Origin: Acephala macrosclerotiorum
Taxonomy: Eukaryota; Ascomycota; Leotiomycetes; Helotiales; Mollisiaceae
Reading direction: 5' to 3'
Assembly (NCBI GenBank): GCA_014904845.1
Contig: MU119653.1
Coordinates: 8,871 to 32,489, forward strand
DNA: 23,619 nucleotides
Shown here: in pieces, positions 12,061-20,943 of the stretch
How the letters are laid out: every line of letters begins with the position of its first letter
How positions within the stretch are numbered: position 1 is the stretch's first letter
Notes under the pieces: model-generated
Told to the model about the DNA's origin: nothing
What the model saw: the letters and a program-made list of their open reading frames with translations, nothing else
Databases searched by the model: none
Program-made: the position numbers and the translations under genes

Positions 12061-13224
12061 ACGTTAAAATTGAAATTATCGATTAATTATTAAATTTTTT
12101 TATTATTAATTTAATTTACATTTAAATAATTTATTAATAATTAAAAATTACTATAAAAAATAAATTAAAAATATTAAAAAAAAATTTATTATCGAATTCG
12201 AAATAAAATAATTAATTATAAATATAATTCGAATATAATATATATTAAAATAAAATAATTAAATTTTATATTTATTAAAATAATTAATAATTTATAATTT
12301 TTTATTTTAAAATTTCGAAATATTTTTATTAAATACAATTTTTATTTTAATTATAAAATCGATTATTTAAAAACGATTATTAAAAATAATTTTAATTTAA
12401 TAAATTTTTTATAATTTATTTTAATAATAATATTTTATTTATAAAAAATATTAATATAAATATTTAATAATTTAAAATTTATTTAAATTTATTAATATTA
12501 TAAAAATATTATTATTCGAATTTAATAATAATAATATACGATAAAATTATTTAATTTTTAATATATATATTTATTATTAATTAATTATTTAATTTCGAAT
12601 AAAAACTCGAAATTAAAAATTAAATATTAAAAATAAAATAATATTAATTAAATACGATTTTAAATCGTATATAAATATTATATAATATTTATTTCGATAT
12701 TAATAATTTTTTTTTATAAAATTTTTTTTTTTAATAAATTTAACGAATAAATTTTTTTTTATTAATATATAAAATTTATTAATTTTAAAAAAAAAAAAAA
12801 AAAAAATATAAAATATATAATCGAATTTCGAAAATAATATTATTAAATTAATATATTTATTATTATATTTTTCGTAGTTTTTATTTTTATTATTTTATAA
12901 TATTAATTATTTATTATAATAAATAAATATTTTAATTTTATATTTTATTTAATTATTATTTATATTAATTTATAAATCGTTTTAAAAATTATTTTTTATA
13001 TTATTAAAAATATTATATTGAAAATTAAAAAAAAATTAATTTATAAATTATTAAACGTATTAAAAAATTCGATTATTAAAATTTAAAATATTTTTTCAAA
13101 TAAAAATTTAAAAAATAAAATTTTAATTATAATATTATAAATAAAATTTATTCGTTTTAATTTAAATATTTATTTTATTTATAATTTAATTATAATATTT
13201 TATAAAACGTTTTAATTAATTATT
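12061..13224. other. Extreme AT-rich tract, no genes
   Basis: C is again almost limited to CpG and all frames carry dense stops. A run of 20 A's lies at 12787-12806. I see no gene, RNA or recognisable repeat family in this stretch. Confidence 0.75.
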
Positions 13225-13252
13225 TTAAACGATCGTTTAAACGATCGTTTAA
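13225..13252. repeat. 28-bp perfect palindrome
   Basis: This palindrome is built from two copies of ACGATCGTTTAA with TTAA at both ends; the whole 28 bp equals its reverse complement. It is followed by more CGATCG-type sequence (AATCGATCGACGAACGAT). Because CpG survives the mutation process here, a CpG-rich palindrome can persist while its surroundings decay, so preservation alone does not imply function. Confidence 0.85.
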
Positions 13253-13570
13253 TCGATCGACGAACGATTTTAAATATTCGATAAAATAAAAATTCTATGA
13301 ACGATTTATAAAAACTGTAAAAAACTTTTAATAATAAATAGAAATTTTATAAACGATTTAATAAGCGATTAAATATTCGATCGAAAATAAAAATTCAATA
13401 ACGTTTTATTAATTTAATCGTAAAATAATATTATTATATTATAAATCGATTAAATTTGAAAATATAAAAAATAAATATTATAATTTACAAAAACTTTCAA
13501 ATAATTTTAAAATAGTATTATTATATTATAAATTTATTAATTTGAGATTATAAAAAGTAAATAAATCGAA
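13253..13570. repeat. Degenerate repeats, clearest period 87 bp
   Basis: Segments starting TAAAATA(A/G)TATTATTATATT occur at 13421 and 13508, 87 bp apart, and stay similar for about 58 bp, with differences mainly A versus G or C versus T. A looser pair of segments (ATATTCGATAAAATAAAAATTC and a relative about 100 bp further on) lies just upstream. They may be earlier units of the same array. The G's kept here show that this block is less mutated than the tract to its left. No function is visible. Confidence 0.5.
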
Positions 13571-13914
13571 ATAAAAAAATAAAAATATTATTTTAAATAA
13601 AATTTAAAATCGAATAATATTTTTCGTCGAATATAAATAATTATTATTTTTTTTCGAGTTTATAAACGATTTTATTTTGTATAATAAATAGAAAATCGAA
13701 TTAATTATTTAAAAGTACGAATTTTTTTATAATTAATTTTTTTAAGTTTTTAAAAATCGAAAAAATAATAAAATTTTCTCGTAATTCGATAATATTTAAA
13801 AACGTAATTTTAATTTTTTTTAATATTATTTTATATTGAAATTTACGTCTCGTAATTTAATTTCTTTTTATAGTATTTAATTAATTTATATCCAATTGTA
13901 AAATTGAATATTAA
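13571..13914. other. Moderately mutated spacer, no gene
   Basis: This stretch is AT-rich with a mixture of CpG-restricted C and some retained C and G elsewhere (for example ATTTTCTCGTAATTCG). It grades into the unmutated island that begins near 13915. No open frame or repeat of note is present. Confidence 0.6.
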
Positions 13915-14032
13915 TTTGTTAAAATAAAATTCAGTCTTATTTTTCAACTTTTTACTTTATGTAGAGCATATAAGAAAACTCCGTTTTCTTCTTTAAAATA
14001 TACACAAAAAATGCTCATTTTATATTTTCTGA

Positions 14033-14061
14033 CAGGTTATAAACCCGGATTTTGCACGGGA
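14033..14061. other. Possible hAT-type terminal sequence (weak)
   Basis: The segment CAGGTTATAAACCCGG followed by ATTTTGCACGGG starts with CAG and carries opposed CCCG/CGGG motifs, the general style of hAT transposon ends. A matching inverted end and an 8-bp target duplication (the left candidate would be TTTTCTGA at 14025-14032) were not found. A mutated partner would be hard to see by eye. This is resemblance only. Confidence 0.15.
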
Positions 14062-14320
14062 CTATTTATCCATTTGAGAATCACTTATTCAACTACTCAT
14101 TCTTTACAGTTCGAAGTTCTATTTACTTTTTATTATCCATTTCCTTTCTCTCTCACTTCTATCTCCATTCCTCGAACTCTCGATTGCTTCAACTGATTCT
14201 CTCCAATTGATTTCACATGAAATCTAAACTAGCTAAGTCCTATCTATTTACTATGAGCATAACTAACTAAATTCAAACAAGAAACGATTACTCTTTAGAT
14301 TCTTACTTCCTCTGAGAAGT

Positions 14321-14550
14321 CTAAGAGGACATGGAATACTTCGGCAGTTCAAACAGCTCCAGATACTCGGGAACTATCTCTCGAGGCAATTTGGAATACG
14401 CGTGTCTTTGCCACAGTTCTATTTGTGGTCCTTTTTTGTCCATTTCAAGTCTGGGTCTTACGTTGCTTTTAGCATTTCAAAATAGTCCGAATGCTTTTCT
14501 CATTCTACGAATGAATCATGGCTATCTTTTTTAGAGACTTGCCACAGACT
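14321..14550 (-). pseudogene. Possible broken coding remnant, unrecognised
   Basis: On the minus strand a protein-like frame enters from the insertion site: 14550-14458 reads SLWQVSKKDSHDSFVE, a TGA at 14502-14500, then EKHSDYFEMLKAT and a stop. Two other minus frames are then open to about 14300. One (14476-14321, 51 codons) includes GPQIELWQRHAYSKLPRE and ends at TAG. The other includes VAKTRVFQIASRDSSRV, has one TGA, and ends in SEEVRI. A 43-nt GTAAG...TAG segment at 14461-14419 could be a short intron joining the first frame to the third. The plus strand is also open (14331-14534, 67 codons from ATG), so coding is not certain. I recognise no family. If it is a gene, the retrotransposon has cut it and the upstream part lies mutated beyond 20943. 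Confidence 0.25.
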
Positions 14551-14551
14551 C
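14547..14551. repeat. Left target-site duplication (gactc)
   Basis: GACTC directly precedes the first base of the left LTR. Its partner, AACTC, directly follows the right LTR; the single difference is G to A, the change RIP makes. Five bases is the normal target duplication of Ty1/copia and Ty3/gypsy elements. Confidence 0.7.
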
Positions 14552-14636
14552 TGTCGGTTCAATCATGTGATCGCTTAGACGATCGACTAGATGATTCGGA
14601 CTATGACTTCTATTGCCCTTGGCAACAGTTGCTTTA

Positions 14637-14666
14637 ACGTCCACTCTTTAATCTTACGTCCACTCT
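14637..14666 (+). promoter_or_regulatory. Repeated 11-mer upstream of TATA in LTR
   Basis: ACGTCCACTCT occurs at 14637-14647 and again at 14656-14666, 19 bp apart, just upstream of the TATA-like box. Paired motifs in this position are often transcription-factor sites in LTRs. No specific factor can be assigned. In the right LTR both copies are mutated (ATGTTCACTTT and ACGTTTACTTT). Confidence 0.35.
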
Positions 14667-14673
14667 GTTTAAT

Positions 14674-14681
14674 TATATAAA
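14674..14681 (+). promoter_or_regulatory. TATA-like box of left LTR
   Basis: TATATAAA within AATTATATAAATAAATAAG is the best promoter candidate of the element and lies about 103 bp before the LTR end. It supports plus-strand transcription. The sequence is common in AT-rich DNA, but here it sits in an otherwise ordinary LTR. Confidence 0.45.
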
Positions 14682-14784
14682 TAAATAAGTGCCCCCTCTG
14701 GAAAAAGACAAAAAGAGAAAATTGAATTATTGATATTAAATTAAGATTTTAGTATTTTGTAATTTGTTTTTGAACGTATTAATA

Positions 14785-15749
14785 TTGATCAATGGTTAAA
14801 CTCGTTCGATTACAGAGTAGTAAAGTTATTTACGAAAAGGCAACAATTGAATAAAATCGATCGAATAAAAGAGTTTAAATTGTACGCAATCTATTGATTT
14901 AATTGAACGTAAAAAAAAGTAGTTTTTGTTTGTATTAAAAAAAATTATTAGATCTTCAAAAAATATTGCGATTTTACGTTCGCTTTATTTTTTTTAACTT
15001 AAAATTAATTAATTTTTTATTTTACGTTTTATCGCGTATTAATAACGAGTATTTTATTGTAACTCGTTAAACAATATTAAAACAATTTCTACGAACTCGA
15101 TACAAAGACTCGTTGAATTAATATGTTTATCGAGTACAATACGACCCAATAAAATGTTTTTCGAGAATACGATTATATTTTTTTAGAGTACGATTTTAAT
15201 CAAAAAAAAACTTTTTTTATTATTTTTTTTATTTTTCGATTCAATACAATATATATTGAAATAAATATAAAATTTCAAAGTAAGAAATAATCAAAATTAT
15301 AGATTATAAATAGAATATAAAAAAGTATTTTTAGAATAAATAAAAAAAATATTTGAAAAAAAAAATAATAAAAATACGAGAAAGAAACTACGTAAAATTT
15401 TATAAATAAACGAAATATAAATATTAAAAAAACGATTTATTAAAATTTTAAAAATATTAATAAATATTACAAATAAAAAAAATTAATTAAAGTAGTTGTA
15501 TAAAAAGATTGTAAAAATAAATTTGATAGAAAATTTCAACTCATAGAAAAATACGATCGATTTAAAAATAAAACAAATTCAAAAACTAGTATTTTTTGTT
15601 ATTTTTATCGAGAAAATTAAAAAAATAATATTAATATTTTTGAATTTTTTTTTCAATTATTAAAATTTACTACAAAACTTTTTATAAAACAAACGATATT
15701 ATTCGAACGTACAATACTTTAAAAACAATTCTAAAAGTACAATAAAATA
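14785..15749 (+). other. 5' internal region of retrotransposon
   Basis: This should carry the primer-binding site and the start of gag. TGGTTAAACTCG at 14793 follows the LTR by eight bases and starts with the TGG expected of a tRNA-primed site, but I cannot match it to a tRNA. An ATG at 14792 opens 20 codons (MVKLVRLQSSKVIYEKATIE) before a TAA, with further stops soon after. Another open piece of about 46 codons spans roughly 15045-15186 and includes LVELICLSSTIRPNK. Mutation increases rightward from the LTR. No domain is recognised. Confidence 0.5.
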
Positions 15750-16082
15750 TTGTTATTAAATTTATTATTAAAAAACGAAAACTCGAAACGAAATTCATTG
15801 TTTTTATTATTACTAGAAATTGAAAAACTATTAAAAAATTTTAATCGATTAATATACAAATTTGATCGCAAAAATCAAATAATATTTAATCTCAATAAAA
15901 AATTAATTACTCTTATAAAAATCTACGATAATAAATTCAAATATTACGAAAAAAAATTTTTATTAAATATATTAATACGAGTATTTAAAGATCTATATTC
16001 AAAAACAAATATTAAATTTAAAAATTACTATAACGCGTTTTCGATTATATTTACAAATGAAACTAGTAAATTTTACTATTAA
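15750..16082 (+). pseudogene. Gag-region remnant, 110-codon open frame
   Basis: This is the longest open frame in the first third of the element, about 1 kb inside it, where gag is expected. It has no ATG; the frame opens with TTG and ends in TAA. The product is rich in L, K, N, I and F but keeps residues such as R, S, T, E and D (for example KNENSKRNS, YSKTNIKFKNYYN). No zinc knuckle or other Gag motif is visible. This block lost G more than C on the plus strand, which removes TGA and TAG stops and may by itself explain the open frame. Assignment to gag is by position only. Confidence 0.25.
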
Positions 16083-18498
16083 AAACTCGCTAAAAAAAAA
16101 TTATTTTTCGATGAAATAATTGAAATCGTAAAATCGAACTTTGAAATCGAAAAACGTTGAAATAAAATATTCAATTAATAAAATACGATTATATTCGCGT
16201 TAATTCGAATATAAAATTTAAATAAAACAATTTTTAAATACTTTAAAATACTACGTTAAAAATTGATCTAAAAACAATTTAATTTACGTTCAAATATACG
16301 AATAAAAATTATTATACGAAACAAATTTTATTACGTTTATTGAAACGTATCAAAGTATTATTAAACGTTTTTTCGATTTTTATCGAACTTTTAAACGATA
16401 TACGAAAACGTTCGTAACGCGATTTTATTTTAAATAAAAATAAAAATAATTTTTAAAACTTTTATAATCGAAAATTTTTTTTTTTTCGAAATACGATCGA
16501 ATTATATTTCGCAGATTACAAATATTACGATAAAAATATTTAATATAACGATCAAATTAATTACAAAAAATTAATAATATATTAAAACGAGAAAAAATAT
16601 TTCGTTTATAAGAACTCGAATTATTAAAATATTCGCTATATATTAAAAAAAAAAAAAAAACGTATAACAATTTTAAAAAATCGAAATCGTTCAATAAAAA
16701 AAAAACTATATATTAAAAAAAAAAAAAAAACGTATAACAATTTTAAAAAATCGAAATCGTTCAATAAAAACAAAATAATTTAATTCGTGATTAAATTTGA
16801 AAGATTAAATTTTAATATTATTAAAAAATACGAACAATTCGTCGTTAAATTTACTAAAAAAAGAAATTTACACGAAAATAATATTATGCGATTGATCAAT
16901 TATTTTATAATATTTTATAGTACGATTAATAAATTTAAAATCATCGAATTACTCGATTATTAATCAATTTATTGTACGATATCGAATATTGTAATATAAT
17001 CGAAATCGCTTTTAATATTTATTAATATAAAAACGTACTTAATAAATCGTTACGTATTAAACGTTTTTATAAATATTATAATCGATATTAACGTCGTTTA
17101 ACGATCAATTATTAGCGAAAATTAATATTTAATTTTTTAATAAATTTAAAACGTTAAATTGAATAAATTTAAAATTAAAAAAATAATAATTAAATTTGAA
17201 ATTAATGAAATTTTATTTTTTGAGATTATTGATATTAATACGTCAATTAAACGTATTACGTTTTACGTAATTGTAATAAACGTATTTTTTTTATTGTATT
17301 TTTAAAATATAAATAAATTACGAATTAAATTCAATAATTTTAATAATATATTTATTTAAAATAAATAATATACGTTTATTATTAGAAAGTTTAAATATTT
17401 TTGAATATTGTTTGATTTATTTGAAAGTTTAATTTATAGTAATTATAAAATTTCTAAAGTAAAAATCGATTTTATTATTTGTTATTTAATTAAAACAAAA
17501 CTCAAACGATTATATAAACATTTTAAATATTTATTAATCGCTAGATTCGCGTGAATATTAAAACGTAAAAAACATTTTACGAATTTCGAAAAAATTAAAA
17601 AAATAAAAAAATTCTATTAATAATATTAAATAAATAATAAATCTTTCGATTATTTTAAATTTATATTGTATAACGATTATAATTTCAATTATTTCGTTTA
17701 TTTAAATATATTGTAAATCGATAAAAAGTCAATATTTTAAATTGTAAACGAGATTATAATATTTTAAATCGCGAGATTTTTTGTAAATATATCGACGAAA
17801 GAAATATAAAACGTTTTTTGAGTATATTAAATCAACGTTTATTTTAAATTACTAATATTTATTATTTATAATCTTAGAACGAATTTCAATTCTAAGAAAT
17901 TTCGCGATAATACTAAAAATATAAATATCGATTCGAAAATTATATTAATAAAAACTTATAATTCGATTAATCTAATAAAAAAATATTACATTTTATTAAA
18001 ACGTACGTATAATATATTATTTTGAGAATTTTTCGATTTGCGAAAAAAAGAACAATTTCAAATAACGATTAAAATAATTAACGATATAATAAAATCGAAT
18101 AATATTATTTTTATATTTTTTGTTTTTAATATTTATTTTCGAATATTACAATAAAACGCGTTTATAATATTAATTATTACTAGAATTAAAATAATAAAAA
18201 ATGTAATAAATATAATTTAAAAATATATTATTCATTAAATTAATAATACTTTATAAATAAAAAATAATTTATAAAATTATTATTTAATCGATTTATTTTT
18301 AAATTCAAATGTATTTGTTTGAAAAATAAAATAAAAAATAAAAAAAATCGTATACGTTTTTAATAATAAATAAAAAAAATATATTAATTACAATTATTAA
18401 ATAAATTAAAAAGTTTTTATAATATTATAATAAAATTATTTTATTAAAATCTCGAGTAATTTAAAAAGTAATTAAAAGATTATTTATTAAAAAAAAAT
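16083..18498 (+). other. Degraded interior of retrotransposon (gag-pol)
   Basis: By length and position this should be the end of gag, protease and the first part of pol. Stops are dense in all plus frames, and I could not recognise protease, zinc-finger or integrase signatures. C outside CpG persists more than in the outer tracts (for example TTTATCGAACTTTTAAACG), so mutation is intermediate. A 70-bp tandem duplication interrupts it at 16636-16775. Confidence 0.5.
16636..16775. repeat. Recent 70-bp tandem duplication
   Basis: Bases 16636-16705 and 16706-16775 are the same except for one position at the end (A in the first unit, C in the second). Both contain a run of 16 A's followed by CGTATAACAATTTTAAAAAA. 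A near-perfect copy inside mutated DNA means the duplication arose after the main RIP episode, or that the assembly duplicated it. Confidence 0.92.
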
Positions 18499-18894
18499 TT
18501 GTTAAAAGATTTAAACTTAAAATTAAATTTTTTTAAAAAAAATTTAAAAATAGAGAAAAATATATTTGATTTATTTCGTTTGATTAAAGAAATCTCGTAT
18601 ATTCTAAAAAAGAATTTACGTTTATTTCAAATTGTAATAAAAATCTTTTTTTACGTTTTTAATTTCGATAAATATATTTATATAATAATTTGTATAAATA
18701 TAAAAATTTTCGAAATTTATTTAATCGAGAAAAAAACTAAAAATAAACAATTATTTATAGATTTTTATACAAAAAAAATTATTATTATTTTAAGCGATTT
18801 ATTTACAATTTTTCGTAAAAAAAAAATTGATAAATTAATCGCGAAAATTTTTTTTGAGTTAATTTTTAATAATTCGAAAAAAATTAACAATTAA
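18499..18894 (+). pseudogene. Pol-region remnant, 131-codon open frame
   Basis: This is the longest open frame in the window. It begins with TTG rather than ATG and ends in TAA. The central part (around residues 58-90, including KYIYIIICINIKIFEIYLIE) loosely resembles the hydrophobic strand pattern of an integrase core, but the catalytic acidic residues cannot be placed and no HHCC finger is seen. Relative to the YIDD-like motif at 19677 it is only about 340 codons upstream, shorter than usual for Ty1/copia, so an integrase assignment would require deletion. It is part of the mutated element and cannot be functional. Confidence 0.25.
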
Positions 18895-19646
18895 TAAATT
18901 TTCGATTTAAGATTAATAAACGAAATTAAAAACATAAAAATAGTAATTTTATACAAAAAATCTCATTTTGTAATTTAAGTATTTAACGATAAAAATAAGA
19001 AAATAATATTGATTCAATTTTTGATTATTTAACGCGTTAATCAACGAATTATTATCGTTTTAATTCTATTTTTCAAATTTAAAAAAATCAATTTTTATTT
19101 AAAAAATATTATTTAAATATATATACAATTAATAATTTTATTAATACGTATTATTTTTACTAGATTTTCGAAAAAAATAACGAATAAACTTCTATTAAAC
19201 ATCGTTTTTAAAGTAATTAAATCTTTTTACGAAATCTCGAAAATAAAAATATATTAATATAAAACGTATAATATCTACTATAAAAACAAACTTTTAATAA
19301 AATTTTCAATTTTCGATTTTTATTTATTTATTATAAAAAGTAACTATATTTTATTCGAGATAATCGATATATAAATCGATAATACGCTTATTTTAAAAAA
19401 TTAAATTTTTATAGAATTAAAAAAATTTGAATTGTAAAAAATTAAATTATTAATTAAATTTATAAAGTTTTTTATATTGAATACTTTTTTATTGTTTAAT
19501 AAATATAAATTAATAATAAATAAAATCGAAAATAAAATTGTATTTTTGTAAAAAAAATAAAAAAAATATTCAAATTTAATTAATTCGAAATTAAATTTTT
19601 ACAAATAAACGTACTTCGAATAACGTATTTAAAAAACATATATTAA

Positions 19647-19736
19647 TTCTATTTGTTAATCGAAAATTGCGTACGATATATCGACGATAATTTAATATTA
19701 ATATCTCGAAAAAAAGCAAATTGTAACGTTAAATAA
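19647..19736 (+). pseudogene. Possible reverse transcriptase active-site remnant
   Basis: A 30-codon segment between two TAA stops contains CVRYIDDNLILIS, with YIDD at 19677-19688. Reverse transcriptases of LTR elements carry Y-x-D-D between hydrophobic strands, followed by an L-I-x-x-S-like segment, which fits. CpG-containing codons (atcgacgat) would help this motif survive RIP. Upstream motifs such as LPFGL or YGLKQ are not recognisable, so this could be chance. The distance of 1018 nt to the right LTR is close to that in Ty1/copia elements. Confidence 0.35.
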
Positions 19737-20705
19737 GTGATTATAATAGTAAATAAATAATTTTGATCGTAGATTTTGATTTTTTTGTTTGAATTTATAT
19801 TTAATAAAATTTTTCGTTTTTATAAACGGTTCTTTTACTATAAATAAAGATTTTAATTCGTAGATTAAATATATTATCGTTTTTAATAATGAGATTTATA
19901 GTGATAAATAATTCGATTTATAGAGCAATTTATTTTATTGAAGTTTAATAAAATGTAAAAAAATTATTTGTATTATTTTAATTTTTGAATTATACGTAAT
20001 AATAATAGAAATTGATATAAGAATTTCGATTTTTATTATTTTTAATTTTATTATAAAACGATTCGAATTAAATTTAGTTTTTGTAATTATTTGTATTGAT
20101 TTCTTTTTTTTTTACGAGTATATAATCAAATTTAATACTATTAAAAAAAGCGTTTTATAATCGATATTATAATTATCAAATAATCGTATAAACGTAAAAT
20201 TTTTTTAAAGATTCGATAAATTGTTAAAAATAATAATTTAATTAATATTATAATTAAATTTAATATTAATAAAATATTTAAATCGCTTGTTAATATTAAT
20301 CGTTTTAATATTAAAATATAAAAATAAGTACAATATTTCGAAATCTAGAAATCAATTAACGAAAATAAAAATAGTAAAAAAAAACGATTATTAAAAAAAA
20401 TAATATTAGAAAAAAAAACGTATAATTGTTATTTTAATATTTTTGATATTTTTCGATATTTTTAGTATTTTTGAGAATAAAACTTTCGATTGATTTAAAG
20501 ATTATAAATATTAAATTTAAAAGAATTTTTTCAAGTTTAATTTAATCAATTAAATATTACAATACGTAATAATAATTAATTCACAATTAGATTTCTTTCT
20601 AGTATTTAATAATAAAATAATACGTCGACAATCGTAATAATACTTTTTTTAGTATTTGATTTACGAGTTGAAAAAAACGTTTTTTTTTAAAAAAAGAATT
20701 ACTAA
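19737..20705 (+). other. 3' internal region of retrotransposon, G-retaining
   Basis: This should hold the end of pol. The plus strand here keeps G and has lost C: 19741-19980 has 25 G's and 9 C's, the reverse of the block at 15781-16020 (13 G's, 23 C's). TAG, TGA and TAA stops are frequent and no RNase H motif could be placed. A purine run AAAAAAAGAA at 20689-20698 ends seven bases before the right LTR and is the best polypurine-tract candidate. Confidence 0.5.
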
Positions 20706-20938
20706 TATCGATTTAATCATATGATCGTTTAAGTAATTGATTAAATAATTCGAATTATAATTTTTATTGTTTTTAGTAACAATTGTTTTAATGTTCACTT
20801 TTTAATTTTACGTTTACTTTATTTAATTATATAAATAAATAAATATTCTCTTTAAAAAAAAATAGAAAAAGAAAATTGAATTATTAATATTAGATTAAGA
20901 TTTTAATATTTTGTAATTTGTTTTTAAACGTATTAATA
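20706..20938 (+). repeat. Right LTR, heavily mutated
   Basis: It aligns without gaps over all 233 bp with the left LTR. Relative to the left copy it carries 25 C-to-T and 21 G-to-A changes, plus three sites with G where the left has A. Of the 29 non-CpG C's of the left copy, 22 are T here; of the 8 CpG C's, only 3 are. Both strands were mutated. The TATA-like segment, which lacks C and G, is unchanged. Confidence 0.93.
20828..20835 (+). promoter_or_regulatory. TATA-like box of right LTR
   Basis: TATATAAA is at exactly the same offset as in the left LTR. It is preserved because it offers no C or G to mutate, so its preservation does not show activity. Confidence 0.3.
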
Positions 20939-20943
20939 AACTC
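20939..20943. repeat. Right target-site duplication (aactc)
   Basis: AACTC follows the right LTR immediately and pairs with GACTC before the left LTR. The one G-to-A difference agrees with mutation of the right flank. Confidence 0.65.

Larger units (their letters stand above)
13915..14551. other. Unmutated island beside the retrotransposon
   Basis: Base composition becomes ordinary: bases 14041-14100 alone contain 14 C's, as many as the first 600 bases of the window, and only two of them are in CpG. The island ends in the left LTR, which is equally well preserved. It contains a perfect hairpin AAGAAAAC-TCC-GTTTTCTT at 13972-13990, an element-end-like segment at 14033, and several open frames on both strands, treated separately. 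Single-copy DNA not seen as a duplication by RIP is the simplest explanation. Confidence 0.75.
14552..14784 (+). repeat. Left LTR, nearly unmutated
   Basis: It starts TGTCGGTTCAATCATG and ends AACGTATTAATA. It is 233 bp, exactly the length of the right copy with no gap. It keeps 37 C's, of which 29 are outside CpG. Only three sites (A here, G in the right copy) suggest that this copy itself was hit. An LTR would supply promoter and polyadenylation signals for the element. The canonical terminal CA reads TA in both copies. Confidence 0.93.
14552..20938 (+). mobile_element. RIP-degraded LTR retrotransposon, 6387 bp
   Basis: Two 233-bp LTRs in direct orientation enclose an interior of 5921 bp, and the whole is flanked by a 5-bp target duplication. 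The LTRs start TG (TA in the mutated copy). The TATA-like box and position of the weak polymerase remnant indicate plus orientation. The interior should hold gag and pol but every frame is broken. The longest remnants are at 15750-16082 and 18499-18894, and a YIDD-like reverse transcriptase motif lies at 19677-19688, about 1.0 kb before the right LTR. That position would suit a Ty1/copia order (integrase before reverse transcriptase) better than Ty3/gypsy, but superfamily is unproven. The left edge is nearly unmutated; the rest has suffered RIP. The copy cannot be autonomous. Confidence 0.88.

Noticed and set aside
14011..14196. 61-codon plus-strand frame starting with ATG
   Set aside because: It lies in unmutated DNA but resembles nothing, and has no partner frames. 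It overlaps the possible transposon end, and ordinary DNA produces frames of this size by chance.
14785..14805. Definite tRNA primer-binding site
   Set aside because: TGGTTAAACTCG begins with TGG but lies eight bases after the LTR, and I could not match it to a particular tRNA 3' end.
14552..20938. Assignment of the element to Ty3/gypsy
   Set aside because: The spacing from a threonine to YIDD can be made to fit, but only about 1 kb remains before the right LTR, too little for RNase H plus integrase. Superfamily was left open.
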